A DNA stretch of 33,308 bases from Myxococcota bacterium (GTDB taxonomy: Bacteria; Myxococcota; JAJVIH01). The stretch spans positions 1 to 33,308 of the forward strand of contig JAJVIH010000013.1 of the NCBI GenBank assembly GCA_022072125.1. The letters run 5' to 3'. Positions 8,023 to 16,804 of the stretch are shown here, one piece after another (position 1 is the stretch's first letter; each line of letters begins with the position of its first letter). The position numbers and the translations under genes were made by a program. Under the pieces are notes generated by a model. It did no database searches and was not told where the DNA came from. It saw only the letters and a list, made by a program, of their open reading frames with translations.

Positions 8023-10401
8023 TCAGCAGCCTTGCCGGATGCGCCGCCTCAGCACAATCGCTGCCGCGGCCAAGCCCGCGATCCACCACATGCCGGCTGC
8101 CGGCCGGCGGTTCGGCTTGATATCGCATCCGCAGCCGCCCGGGTCGCCCGAGACGAAATTCTGCTCCTTGCCCGGGGATGCGCGTTTCCCGCCGTTCTTG
8201 CCGTCCTGCAGGACGCCGTCCAGGTCTTCTTCTTCGCCCGGATTGGATTGGACGTCCTTGGAACCGCCATCGGCAAAGGTGGCGGGACCTGAATCCTTTT
8301 CCGGAACCTCGGCGTCGAGCGTCACGCCGGCGTCCGGTTCCGGCGCCGGCGGCGCTTCGATATTGATTTGCACGGCGTCGGTGCCGGTATTTCCGGCGAG
8401 GTCGGCGGCGGTGGCGGTCAGATTGGTGCTGCCAGGAGGAAGGTCCATTTCCACCGTGAATTTGATCCCGGAAACCGTGGCGGGAATACCGTTGACCTCC
8501 ACGCCGGTGACGGCGTTGTTGTCGTTGACCACGCCAGAAACGGTGAACTGGCCATTGGGCAGGGTCTGACCGTCAATGGGAAATTCAATCTTCACGGTGG
8601 GCGGCTCGGTGTCCGCGCCGCCGCCGCGCGGTTCCGGGGCCAGTTCCACAAAAACGCTCTGCTGCGGCGGCACGGTGATTTGCTCCTCAGCTTCCAGATA
8701 GCCCACCGGCTGCGTGCGCACGAGGTAATCGCCCGGGTCCACGCGGAAGCTGAAGCGGCCCTGCGGATCCGTGGTGGTGCTCACCCCGCCGGCGATCAGC
8801 ACGGGCACGCCGCCCAGCGGTTTTCCCTTGCCTTCCTTGCCATCGTAGACCAGGCCGTCAATCGTTCCCTTGCGATCAACCACCGGTTTTTCATAGGTGA
8901 CGGAAACCGACGCCTTGCCTTCATTGCCTGCCGCGTCCCTGGCGGTCACGTTGATGGTGTTGCCGCCTTCGTTCAGCACCAGGGTGATGGCGAATTTCTT
9001 TCCACTGACCGGAACCACCCGTCCGTTGACCTCTACTTCCGTGACCGTGGGGTCATCCACTTCCCCGGTGATGTTCATGCTCGGGTCCTTGACCGTCGAG
9101 CCGTCTTTCGGATTGGTGATGGTGATCTTCGGCGGCGTGGTGTCGGCGGGAGGAATGGGATTCAGCCCCATGTTGGCCCATTTGTCCGTTCCCGCCACCA
9201 CGGCGGCGCTGCGCTCCAGCGGCTGGTATCCCGCGGCTTCCGCGCGGATGGTGTAGGTTCCAGCGGGAAGCCCGAAATCAAATACGCCATCGGCGGTCGC
9301 ATTCTGGGTGTCGCCGGTTTCCTTGATGAGCACGGACGCGCCAGGAATGCGCGCGGATTCTCCCACCACGGCGTTGAAGACCAGCCCCTTCAAGCGGCCC
9401 CCGGTTGGGGTGACCACCCGCTTGATTTCCACGCTTCCCCAGGTGGTTTGCCCGGCCGTGACCGTGCGGGTGACGCTCCCCGTCTGGTAGCCGGGTTTCT
9501 CCACGGTGACTGTGTAGGTTCCCGGCGGAAGATCAAATTTCCATGCGCCTTCCGTGCTCACGGTGGACTGTCCGGTGTTCAGCTTGACGGTGGCGCCCGC
9601 GACCCGTTTGTTGGTGTCGCCGTCGGTGTACACCACGCCCGTCAGGACGCCGGTCTTGACGCCGCCGCCCGTATCGGCCGCGCCGGCGTCGGTGGTTCCG
9701 CCGCCGGAGTCCGCCACGCCCGCGTCCGTTGTCCCGCCGCCGGAAGAGCCGGGGTCGAAAGCGGAGAGCCCCATATGGCGCTGCAATCCATAGAGATGGG
9801 CCAGCGCCGCGCGCTTGCGCTTGACCGGATCCTTGAGAATGGCGTTTTCAGCGGCGTTGGTGATGAACGCCAACTCCGACAGAATGGCGGGCGCCGCGGA
9901 ATTGGCGATGACGTAGAATCCCGCCGTTTTGCTGCCGCGGTTGCGCAGCCCCCACGCCTTGATCATTTCTTCCTGAACCCGGTCGCGCAGATTCGCGCCC
10001 GTCGTTCCGTTCTGATAGCTGAAGGTTTCCGTGCCGTTCGCCGAGGGATCGCTGAAGGCATTCGAATGAATGCTCATGAAGCGGGTGGCGTTTTTGGAGT
10101 TGCAGTAGTTGGTGCGTCCGGAAAGGGCGATATACACATCCGTGTCACGGGTCAGGTGGACGGTCCAGTCGCCGCCGCCGGATTTGTTGGCGGTGTCCGC
10201 GTTGAGGTAGTCGCGGAAGCGCAGGGAGGTGTCCAGCACCACGTCGCTTTCCCGCAGGGAGAAGCCGGTGCCGCCCGGATCCGTGCCGCCATGCCCGGGA
10301 TCAATACAAATGACGCCGGTCACGGCATGGGATTGCGCGGGAACGATCACCAGGGCCAGCAGGCTGGCGGCGGCAAGCAGGGATTGCAGGGAACGGATCA
10401 T
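8023..10401 (-). CDS. Exported N-acetylmuramoyl-L-alanine amidase with PEGA/Ig-like domains and MYXO-CTERM-like tail
   Basis: A 792-residue secreted protein. Signal peptide 1-26 (…AQSHA). Amidase_3 domain about 28-212 with the zinc/catalytic set His37 (DPGHGG), Glu51, His112 (SIHSNA) and Glu176 (SELAF): it should cut the MurNAc-L-Ala bond of peptidoglycan. Then a TTDAG-rich linker (218-248), two carboxypeptidase-regulatory/PEGA-like beta domains (about 250-328 and 335-413), a glucodextranase-B/Ig-like domain (422-505), a third regulatory-like domain (510-590) and another Ig-like domain (598-682), an acidic linker, and a C-terminal 'GGCGC' (756-760)-hydrophobic helix-'RRRIRQGC' module that matches the MYXO-CTERM type sorting signal. 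The start at 10401 is chosen from the signal peptide and a GGGAG about 7 bases upstream. Probably anchored at the cell surface after C-terminal processing. Confidence 0.9.
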   Translation of the reverse strand: MIRSLQSLLAAASLLALVIVPAQSHAVTGVICIDPGHGGTDPGGTGFSLRESDVVLDTSLRFRDYLNADTANKSGGGDWTVHLTRDTDVYIALSGRTNYCNSKNATRFMSIHSNAFSDPSANGTETFSYQNGTTGANLRDRVQEEMIKAWGLRNRGSKTAGFYVIANSAAPAILSELAFITNAAENAILKDPVKRKRAALAHLYGLQRHMGLSAFDPGSSGGGTTDAGVADSGGGTTDAGAADTGGGVKTGVLTGVVYTDGDTNKRVAGATVKLNTGQSTVSTEGAWKFDLPPGTYTVTVEKPGYQTGSVTRTVTAGQTTWGSVEIKRVVTPTGGRLKGLVFNAVVGESARIPGASVLIKETGDTQNATADGVFDFGLPAGTYTIRAEAAGYQPLERSAAVVAGTDKWANMGLNPIPPADTTPPKITITNPKDGSTVKDPSMNITGEVDDPTVTEVEVNGRVVPVSGKKFAITLVLNEGGNTINVTARDAAGNEGKASVSVTYEKPVVDRKGTIDGLVYDGKEGKGKPLGGVPVLIAGGVSTTTDPQGRFSFRVDPGDYLVRTQPVGYLEAEEQITVPPQQSVFVELAPEPRGGGADTEPPTVKIEFPIDGQTLPNGQFTVSGVVNDNNAVTGVEVNGIPATVSGIKFTVEMDLPPGSTNLTATAADLAGNTGTDAVQINIEAPPAPEPDAGVTLDAEVPEKDSGPATFADGGSKDVQSNPGEEEDLDGVLQDGKNGGKRASPGKEQNFVSGDPGGCGCDIKPNRRPAAGMWWIAGLAAAAIVLRRRIRQGC

Positions 10402-10622
10402 GTGTTCTCCCCCCAACTGCGGGATGGGGCATTCTTGAATCACCGCTGTGTTCTGTCAATCCGCCGCCTGGTCGAGGGTGATGGCGGTCATACCGCCCCA
10501 TCGAAATCCGCCGCGCCGGCGGGGGAGGCGTATGGAGCGGAATGGACGCCGCCGGGCCGGGAAAGGCTGGAGCGAAGGGGCGGGGACAGCGTGCGTTCCT
10601 CAAGCAGGATTGAAACCAAATT

Positions 10623-11537
10623 TCAGGGCCGGAGACCGGGTCTGCCGTCTGCTTTCTTCAGGATGGATTCGTGCGAAGTCAGCCACCAGACGCCGGCGAT
10701 GATCATCGCGCCGCCAGTCACCCCGGAAACCGTCAGCGGTTCGCCAAAAAACATCACGCCCCAGATATAGGTCAGCACGATCGTGAGCTGGTTGAGCACG
10801 CCCATTTGCGCCGCGGTGATGAAGCGCACCACGTAGCTCATGCCAAGCTGGCCCGCCATCGCCGCGGCGGCGATGATCCACAGCAGCATGCTTTCCCGGA
10901 GATCCGGGACCTGCCAGGACAAGGGATTTGTCAGCAGGCAGCAAACGCCGCCGATCAGGTTGAAGACCATCAGGATGGCCAGCGGCCCCTCGGTGCGGCG
11001 CGCCCACTTGAGCGCGGTGACGGCGGAACCGCTGAAGATGGACGAGGCGAACCCCATCACCACGCCCATGCTGGGCGACCAGTCCCCGCCCACGCCCATG
11101 GTCAGCGCCGCGCCGCCCAACACCAGCGGAAAAGCCAGCCATCCCGCCGCGCGGATGCGCTCGCCGAGAAATATCGCCGAGAACATGGCGGTGAACACCG
11201 GATAGATGTTGTTGAGCAGAACCGCCTGGGACACCGGAATGCGCGCGATCGCCTCGAAGTAGAGAATCACCGCCAGGCCGCCCGCGATCCCGCGCAGCAA
11301 TACGGGAGGCCACTCCGCCACCCGCCAGCGCGGGCGTCCCCACAACAGCAACGGCAGCAACAGCAGGGCCCCGCCCACGAACCGCACAAAGGCCACTTCG
11401 CCGCCTGGCATGCGGGCGCCCAGCGTCTTCGCGGCGATGGTCATGACCGCGAAGGCCACCGGCGACAACAGGTATACCAGCGGAGCGCCAACCGGACGGC
11501 CGGGAGACGCGGGCGATACCGGTGCGGAACTGCTCAC
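10623..11537 (-). CDS. EamA/DMT-family transporter
   Basis: A 304-residue polytopic inner-membrane protein with two EamA-type halves and about ten hydrophobic helices. The first half carries 'AFVRFVGGALLLLPLLL' and 'ARIPVSQAVLLNNIYPVFTA' in parts, followed by 'LGERI'; the second repeats this as 'AAQMGVLNQLTIVLTYIWGV' and 'FGEPLTVSG'. Members export or import amino acids, nucleotides or other metabolites; the substrate cannot be told. It starts 12 bp after hisI and is the last gene of the leftward operon. Its C-terminal tail (residues about 292-304) is basic and cytoplasmic. A 221-bp gap follows before the amidase gene, in which I saw no gene or clear terminator. Confidence 0.9.
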   Translation of the reverse strand: MSSSAPVSPASPGRPVGAPLVYLLSPVAFAVMTIAAKTLGARMPGGEVAFVRFVGGALLLLPLLLWGRPRWRVAEWPPVLLRGIAGGLAVILYFEAIARIPVSQAVLLNNIYPVFTAMFSAIFLGERIRAAGWLAFPLVLGGAALTMGVGGDWSPSMGVVMGFASSIFSGSAVTALKWARRTEGPLAILMVFNLIGGVCCLLTNPLSWQVPDLRESMLLWIIAAAAMAGQLGMSYVVRFITAAQMGVLNQLTIVLTYIWGVMFFGEPLTVSGVTGGAMIIAGVWWLTSHESILKKADGRPGLRP

Positions 11538-11549
11538 GAAGGGAAAGGC

Positions 11550-11921
11550 TCACTCAGGCTGGCGCGGACCAAAGGCGGGATTCAACCCGTCCGCGCCGCC
11601 GGAACGGCGGAAAAAACAGGTGTCCCGCCCGGTATGGCAGGCGGGACCGGTCTGCTCCACCAGGTACAGGATGGCGTCGGCGTCACAGTCCACGAAAATA
11701 TCCACAATCTTCTGGACGTGGCCGCTCTCCTCCCCCTTCTTCCACAAGCGGTTGCGGGAGCGGCTGAAATAATGGGCGAATCCGGTCTCCCGGGTGGTGC
11801 GAAAGGCTTCCTGATTGACCCAGGCCAGCATGAGCACGCGCCCGTCGCGGGCGTCTTGCGCGATGGCGGGAATCAACGGGTGGGCGGCGAAATCCGGTTC
11901 AGCCATGCGGGGGGTATTCAC
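11550..11921 (-). CDS. hisI: HisI: phosphoribosyl-AMP cyclohydrolase
   Basis: A 123-residue enzyme that opens the purine ring of PR-AMP, the third step of histidine synthesis. The core '[20 protein letters not shown]', the '[19 protein letters not shown]' stretch, '[10 protein letters not shown]', the metal-binding 'DCDAD' and the Cys pair 'ACHTGRDTC' are all present. There is no HisE (pyrophosphohydrolase) half, so this is the single-domain form. The GTG at 11921 overlaps the preceding stop by four bases (GTGA), matching the coupling seen elsewhere in this operon; an ATG at 11906 (MAEPDF…) is an equally good protein start. No other his gene is in the window, so this is a stray his gene inside an unrelated operon. 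Confidence 0.95.
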   Translation of the reverse strand: MNTPRMAEPDFAAHPLIPAIAQDARDGRVLMLAWVNQEAFRTTRETGFAHYFSRSRNRLWKKGEESGHVQKIVDIFVDCDADAILYLVEQTGPACHTGRDTCFFRRSGGADGLNPAFGPRQPE

Positions 11922-13402
11922 CGGACGCGGTCCGCCGTCAAGTAACGGCCCTGATTTTCCACCACCCGGCCCAACCCGGCCAGGTGTTCCAGGTGGGCCA
12001 GGGTGGAACGCTCCGCCAATGGCCAGGCCGCGGGCGGGGTGTCGTCATAGGCGATGGGGACGATTTCCTCCACGGTTCCAGCGCCGGCGGCGACAGCGGA
12101 GAAAATTTTTTCCTCCCGCTTGAGCCGGTGCTGGATATAGAAGCGGATGGCGTCCCGCGCATCTCCAATGGCCGGCCCATGGGCGGGCAGGATGACATGG
12201 GGGTGCAAATCGAGCATGAGTTCCAGCGACTGGAGGTAGGTCCCCATATGTCCTTCAGGCGGATCGATGAGGATGGTTCCCACGCCGGCCATCATGTCGC
12301 CGGCGATGATGGCGCGGGCGTCCTCCTCCCAGAAGATCAGGTGTCCCTGGGCGTGCCCCGGCGTGTGCAGGGCGCGCAGGCGCAGCGGCGGGTCTCCCGG
12401 GATCACGATCAGTTCGCCGCTGGCGATGAAACCATCCAGCGCTCCAGCCCCCAGCTTGTCGCGGTTGAGGGCATGGCCGCGCACCGGAACGCCATATTTC
12501 TGTCGCATCGCCTCCAGGCCGCCCACATGATCGCCATGGTGGTGGGTGATCAGGATTTCCCGGATGGGGCCCTTGCCTTCGCGCCGCAGGGTGTCGAGGC
12601 AGGTGTCCAGCACGGCCAGTTCCGCCGCCTCGCCGCTCGCCGGTTCGATCAGCACCAGTTCGCCATGCCCCGCGATATAGAGGTTGGTGTGGGTGGCGGG
12701 CGGCAGGGTGGGGGTGCGCAGTGGAACCACATGGATGCCCGGCGTGACCTCCATTTTGGTGGGAATGCTGTCTGCATTGAGAAATCCGGGATTGCGCAGC
12801 AATTCGATGGCGTGATCCCACTCCCTTTCCAGGGAGCGGAGAATATGCAGGGCCGGCGGCGGGACAAGCGCAAGTCCGCGCCGCCACAGATCAACAGCGG
12901 CGGCGGGGGCGATCCATTCACCCATGGCCAGTTCGCCCTCCCACACCTCCGGATGCTGATCTTCAGGACAATCGGCCACGAAGAAGCGGGCGGAAAAGCG
13001 CATGGGGGAAAACGGCGGCGTCACCCAGCGGGCCGCTTCATGAAAGACGACGCCGGCCGGTTGGGCCTGGTGCCTTTCCAGTGCTTCGATGAAGGGGATT
13101 TCCTTCGCCAGCAGGGCCTTGCGGGTGGCGGGCAAGTCATCGAGCCGGGCCGCGCCCAGCAGCACGCCTGTTTCTTCAAACGTCTCGCGCACCGCCGCCG
13201 CGAGAGAGGGACGCAGTTCTTCCGGGCCATGAAAATAACGGGCGGCTTCGTGGTCCGCCGGCTCCACGCCGCCGCCGGGAAAGGAGTAATGACCGGGCAT
13301 GAACGCCACACGGCTGGAGCGCCGCACCCAGAAGACCTGGCGATTGGCCAGGCGGTTGCGCGTGAGCACCACCGCGGCGGAAGGTCTGGGCGGACGGCTC
13401 AT
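11918..13402 (-). CDS. NUDIX hydrolase / metallo-beta-lactamase fold fusion
   Basis: A 494-residue two-domain protein. N-terminal NUDIX domain (about 7-200): '[10 protein letters not shown]' then '[15 protein letters not shown]' (69-83) give the Nudix box, but with an insertion of about 13 residues between the Gly and the REtfEE part, as in the NUDT19/RP2-like branch. C-terminal MBL domain (about 220-415): metal motif HHHGDH (287-292), His350 in 'TPGHAQGH', Asp369 in 'AGDMM', His408 in 'PAHGP', followed by a winged-helix-like tail (about 425-494) as in LACTB2-type hydrolases. NUDIX enzymes cleave nucleoside-diphosphate-linked compounds; LACTB2-like MBLs hydrolyse RNA or thioesters. Having both in one chain suggests consecutive or paired hydrolysis, perhaps of CoA-type or nucleotide substrates (inference). 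Its ATG overlaps the FHA stop by 4 bp. Confidence 0.88.
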   Translation of the reverse strand: MSRPPRPSAAVVLTRNRLANRQVFWVRRSSRVAFMPGHYSFPGGGVEPADHEAARYFHGPEELRPSLAAAVRETFEETGVLLGAARLDDLPATRKALLAKEIPFIEALERHQAQPAGVVFHEAARWVTPPFSPMRFSARFFVADCPEDQHPEVWEGELAMGEWIAPAAAVDLWRRGLALVPPPALHILRSLEREWDHAIELLRNPGFLNADSIPTKMEVTPGIHVVPLRTPTLPPATHTNLYIAGHGELVLIEPASGEAAELAVLDTCLDTLRREGKGPIREILITHHHGDHVGGLEAMRQKYGVPVRGHALNRDKLGAGALDGFIASGELIVIPGDPPLRLRALHTPGHAQGHLIFWEEDARAIIAGDMMAGVGTILIDPPEGHMGTYLQSLELMLDLHPHVILPAHGPAIGDARDAIRFYIQHRLKREEKIFSAVAAGAGTVEEIVPIAYDDTPPAAWPLAERSTLAHLEHLAGLGRVVENQGRYLTADRVR

Positions 13403-14271
13403 ATCTCCGCCGCCTCCACATCGCCAAGGGTTTGTTCCTGTTCGCGGCGCATCTGCTTGAATTCGCGGTCCAGGGTTTTGCGCAGTTCCGCCAGCAATTG
13501 ATACGGAGCGGAAAACTCGATGCGCAGCCCCGCCACCTCGATGCGGCAGCCATCGGGCAACTTGAGGAATCCCACCGCCTTCACGCCGTTGATGACGCAG
13601 TCCACTTCCGGCTCGATGCGAATCCAGTGGCAATCCCCCAGCCATTCCACCGCGGCGGCGAGTTTCGGAGCGAACAGCCCCTTGTACCGGATGTCGCAAT
13701 CATCCGTCTTGCCGATGATGACCCGGGGCTTGTCCAGCAGGACCCTTTGCAGCACGGCGCCTGATTTGTCCATCACCTGGAGCGCGCCCTTCCGGCGGAA
13801 GGCGGATGCCTGGCTCTGTTTGAGCAGGGCTTCGATATCAATCACTTTTGTCGGCTCGGCCAGAATGGGATCGCCAGGCGGCACATTCGATTTCAGGAAG
13901 CGGTCACGGTCTTCTTCCAGCATGACTCCGTCCGTGGAGTTCTCGGCCCGGGCCTCCTCGCTCACGCGCTGTACATCCTGGTTGCGCATCAGAAAAAAGG
14001 AATAGGGGCCGATATCGAAACTTTCTCCGGGGGAAAGGTAATAATCGCGGACATCAATATCCGCGATGACCACCTTGGCGCGCGGTCCAAAGGTGGTGAG
14101 GCGCCAGTGCTTGCCATGGGGTTTGAGCAGGAGGTGCCGGCGCGACACGATGGGATCGGGAATCAGAATATGGGCGTGCGGATGCCTGCCGACGGCGATA
14201 AACTCCGTATCGTCGGGAAAAATGTACCGGTACAGGATATCCCTGCCCTTGGTGACAATGATGGACGGCAT
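13399..14271 (-). CDS. Double FHA-domain protein
   Basis: A 290-residue cytoplasmic protein. FHA domain 1 (about 8-97) is canonical: 'FIAVGRHPHAHILIPDPIVSRRH' in parts, with the phosphothreonine-contacting Arg29 and the Ser43/His46 motif, so it probably binds pThr peptides. Domain 2 (about 165-255) has 'RVIIGKTDDCDIRYKG' but lacks the GR and SxxH motif, so it is likely a structural or non-phospho-binding FHA. The C-terminus (about 258-290) is a charged helix. The ATG at 14271 is chosen with GAGGG about 7 bases upstream; the ORF runs to a TTG at 14343 without support. No Ser/Thr kinase gene is nearby. The 4-bp overlap with the NUDIX-MBL gene implies co-translation. Confidence 0.85.
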   Translation of the reverse strand: MPSIIVTKGRDILYRYIFPDDTEFIAVGRHPHAHILIPDPIVSRRHLLLKPHGKHWRLTTFGPRAKVVIADIDVRDYYLSPGESFDIGPYSFFLMRNQDVQRVSEEARAENSTDGVMLEEDRDRFLKSNVPPGDPILAEPTKVIDIEALLKQSQASAFRRKGALQVMDKSGAVLQRVLLDKPRVIIGKTDDCDIRYKGLFAPKLAAAVEWLGDCHWIRIEPEVDCVINGVKAVGFLKLPDGCRIEVAGLRIEFSAPYQLLAELRKTLDREFKQMRREQEQTLGDVEAAEI

Positions 14272-14318
14272 GCCCTTGCCCTCGAACCGCCGCACGTAAA
14301 CTGCCTGAACGCGGTCTA

Positions 14319-14351
14319 ATCCTCCGTGTCGCAGCAAACGCAACGGAGGAT
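14319..14351. repeat. Inverted repeat before the FHA gene
   Basis: ATCCTCCGT (14319-14327) pairs perfectly with ACGGAGGAT (14343-14351) across a 15-base gap, in the 93-bp space between the phosphorylase-like gene and the FHA gene. On the minus strand no U-tract follows it, so it is not an ordinary intrinsic terminator; it may be a regulatory hairpin in the FHA leader or a protein-binding site. Confidence 0.4.
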
Positions 14352-14364
14352 AACCACAGATGGT

Positions 14365-15105
14365 TCAGATTGCCATACTGCAATTGTATTTGATCAGCGA
14401 TTCGCGCAGGGGCCAGGCGATAATTTCAAGTTGATGCGAAACCAGCCGGGCCAGCCGCTCCCAGGACAGCCGTTCCACCCACCGGCCCGGGCGATCCAGA
14501 TAGCGCCGCATCAGGATGGCCTCTGGCGAATCCACCGCCACCCCCACCCCCAGCCAGGGAATCCCGATCCCGGCGCAAGCCCGCGCGGCGCCGGCGAAAT
14601 CCAGGTCCCACAGGCCGGCGGGCCCGGTTTCCTGCCCTGTTCCCGGGCGGGTGGTCACGGAGGCGCGGCGGATTGGAACATCCCGGGCGATGCATTGGGA
14701 AACCAGCGCCTGCAACAATTCCGGGCCGGAGTCCAGCGGCGCATCCTGCATCCGCGCGGCGTCGCGGACGGTTTCAACAGCGAGGAGATCGCCTTCTTTC
14801 AGCGGCGCCGCAAGGCCTGCCACCGGGGCGACTGTCACCACGCAGGGTGGACGGAAAGTCTTCAGCAGGCGTTCGAGCGACCGTTGGGAATCCCCCGCCC
14901 CGGCGCCGGTAATGTAGACGGGCAGGCCATCGAGTCCGCCGCGCCCCAGAAAAATCCGGCGGCCCGCTCCCTCATGGAAGAAGGAGGGAGCGCCCTGCAA
15001 CCAGTGCGAGACCTCCGCGGGCAGGGCGGCGGAGACCAGCGGACGGTCCTGAATCCGCCATTCCGGCTCACGGGAGGGGGGCGCGTGTCGTCCAAAGAAG
15101 TCCAT
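14365..15105 (-). CDS. Nucleoside phosphorylase-like (PNP/MTAN superfamily) protein
   Basis: A 246-residue protein with the alpha/beta pattern of the purine nucleoside phosphorylase / MTA-SAH nucleosidase superfamily: an opening strand 'RPLVSAALPAEV' in which Glu sits as in the 'Ax-PxE' start of the family, 'VYITGAGAGDSQRSLERLL', and the phosphate/ribose loop region 'CVVTVAPVAGLAAPLKEGDLLAVE' in parts. The C-terminal segment, which normally holds a Met-Glu and a catalytic Asp, reads 'LWDLDFAGAARACAGIGIPW' (in that region the family has 'xxMEtaaxa…'), so activity may be altered. It overlaps the end of the upstream gene by 38 bp with the ATG at 15105; no clear ribosome site was seen, and a TTG at 15120 is possible. 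Could be a hopanoid-type or other phosphorylase; substrate unknown. Confidence 0.65.
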   Translation of the reverse strand: MDFFGRHAPPSREPEWRIQDRPLVSAALPAEVSHWLQGAPSFFHEGAGRRIFLGRGGLDGLPVYITGAGAGDSQRSLERLLKTFRPPCVVTVAPVAGLAAPLKEGDLLAVETVRDAARMQDAPLDSGPELLQALVSQCIARDVPIRRASVTTRPGTGQETGPAGLWDLDFAGAARACAGIGIPWLGVGVAVDSPEAILMRRYLDRPGRWVERLSWERLARLVSHQLEIIAWPLRESLIKYNCSMAI

Positions 15106-16804
15106 CGGGCTGGTTCTCAACCAGGCCGTAATTGTTCACGGCGTATTTGCTGACCAGTTTGTATGGGGGGAGGCGGCTCCAGTCCACGAACCGCGCCATC
15201 AAGCCCAGCCGGTACAACTGTTGTTTGAAGTTGGGGGTCTTGGCGAGGCCGTAATAGTATTTGAGTTTTTCCAGACCGCTTTCAAACTGGTAGAGCACCC
15301 CGGAGGATCCCACCAGCCCGCCGCCCTGTTTGAAATCCGGAGTTCCGTCGAAGCTTTTTCCTTCCTTGCCGATCAGGCGGATCACCTGCTCGACGCCATC
15401 CGGTCCGCCGGACAGCACCATCACGTCGCCGACGAAGGCGTAGTGCGGCGTTTGCCCCCCCGGTGGAAATCCTTTTTGCACCAGTTCAACGATATTGGCG
15501 TTCAGATATTCCCGGGACTTGAGATCAAACTTTTCTGATTTGTCCACCAGTTGCCGCATGATTTCTTCCAGGCGCTTGGCGTCCGAGACCCGCGCCACCA
15601 TGGCGATGGACTGGCCATCCCAGGAATAGGGCTGGGTATAGGTGGTGAACCAGGCGAAGGAACCGGTGAAATTGCCCATCACATCCTTTTCGATGTTGAT
15701 CTTGAGCTTTTCCTCCTGCTCGGCGACCCATGCCCTGGCGGCATAGTATTTGACCCGCTGGGTCTGTTTGAACCACTCCCATCCTTCATTCCACAGCGCC
15801 ACCGGGTCCAGATGGAACTCCACGAACGACGCGGCGTTCGCCGGGGCCAGGCGCGCCATGGACACCGGCTTGTTTTCCGCCGGAATCGCCCGGAGCAGAC
15901 CGGCGCGCGCGCCCGGCATCAACACAAACACCTGCACGGTAGAGTCCTTTTCGGCGATGTCCAATCCCCCGCCGATGGCGCGCCCGGAGGATATTCTGGA
16001 TACCTTGATATACTCCGCGATTTCCTTGAGCGACGGATCGGAGCCGAGAAATTTCACCAGTTCCACCATGCTGAAGTAACCAAAGCTGGCGGCATGTTTC
16101 CGCACCTTGTTGAAGGCCGCCTGGAAATCCGGATTGCCCTTCAAGCCCCCAGCGCCGGGGTTTTTGATCAACCGCTGGGTGGCCGCGAAAGCCTTTTGGG
16201 TCAGGGCCACCACCATATGGCCGCCTTCCACGCCGGCCGCGACCACCATGGGTTTTGGAGGAGGCAGCTTGGAGCGCTCCGCCAACTGGATGCGGGCGGG
16301 GTCAATGATCTCGGTGAAGATCAACACGTCGGAGCCATTGAGCTTTTCCTGTTTGAAACGGAATTTTCCGTTCCAGTATGGCGAAGACAGGATCGTGTTG
16401 AGGTGCTTGAACGCATCCGGCGCCTTGTCGCCCGCTTCGGCGATCAGCACCACGCCAAATTCATCGCCCTTCTTCTTCGGAAACTCATGAACGCCCAGGG
16501 CCACGCCCTTTTTGGTCATTTCATAAAGCTTCTCTCCGGCCTCGGACATGGGTTTGGGCAAGGCGCCCCAGGTCTTTTTCCATTCATCCAGCCCCGGCTT
16601 GAGGAACGCCTGGACAGCGGATTCCTTCCAGAGCGGCTGATACAGCTTCGCGATCCGCTGCTCCAGTTCGCCCCAGTTTCCGGCGCTGGCGTACATCACC
16701 GTCTCCCGGGGGAAAAACGCGGCCAGCGAGGTGGAATCGGCCCGCGCCGGCGCGGACAGCATCACCAGCAACCAGGCGCCCAGAACCATCCGGACTGCGT
16801 TCAT
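15068..16804 (-). CDS. Exported DUF3352-like protein
   Basis: A 578-residue protein with a signal peptide (1-22, …SAPARA) and no other membrane segment, so it is probably periplasmic. It has the pattern of the DUF3352 group: an opening 'LAAFFPRETVMYASAG' (here family members have 'xLPAdtxxyxxx'), a middle strand 'FVLMPGARAGLLRAIPAEN' with 'PANAASFVEFHLDP', and repeated 'VVLIAEAGD'/'DVMVLSGGPDGVEQVI' segments. No enzyme motif was found. Its ATG overlaps the preceding TPR-like gene by four bases (ATGA), indicating coupled translation. The pair likely forms an envelope complex, but this is inference. Family assignment is tentative. Confidence 0.65.
   Translation of the reverse strand: MNAVRMVLGAWLLVMLSAPARADSTSLAAFFPRETVMYASAGNWGELEQRIAKLYQPLWKESAVQAFLKPGLDEWKKTWGALPKPMSEAGEKLYEMTKKGVALGVHEFPKKKGDEFGVVLIAEAGDKAPDAFKHLNTILSSPYWNGKFRFKQEKLNGSDVLIFTEIIDPARIQLAERSKLPPPKPMVVAAGVEGGHMVVALTQKAFAATQRLIKNPGAGGLKGNPDFQAAFNKVRKHAASFGYFSMVELVKFLGSDPSLKEIAEYIKVSRISSGRAIGGGLDIAEKDSTVQVFVLMPGARAGLLRAIPAENKPVSMARLAPANAASFVEFHLDPVALWNEGWEWFKQTQRVKYYAARAWVAEQEEKLKINIEKDVMGNFTGSFAWFTTYTQPYSWDGQSIAMVARVSDAKRLEEIMRQLVDKSEKFDLKSREYLNANIVELVQKGFPPGGQTPHYAFVGDVMVLSGGPDGVEQVIRLIGKEGKSFDGTPDFKQGGGLVGSSGVLYQFESGLEKLKYYYGLAKTPNFKQQLYRLGLMARFVDWSRLPPYKLVSKYAVNNYGLVENQPDGLLWTTRAPLP

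Noticed and set aside
8368-10770. 800-codon plus-strand open frame opposite the amidase gene
   Set aside because: A high-GC shadow frame; the amidase strand has a signal peptide, zinc ligands and sorting tail, and the opposite strand has none.
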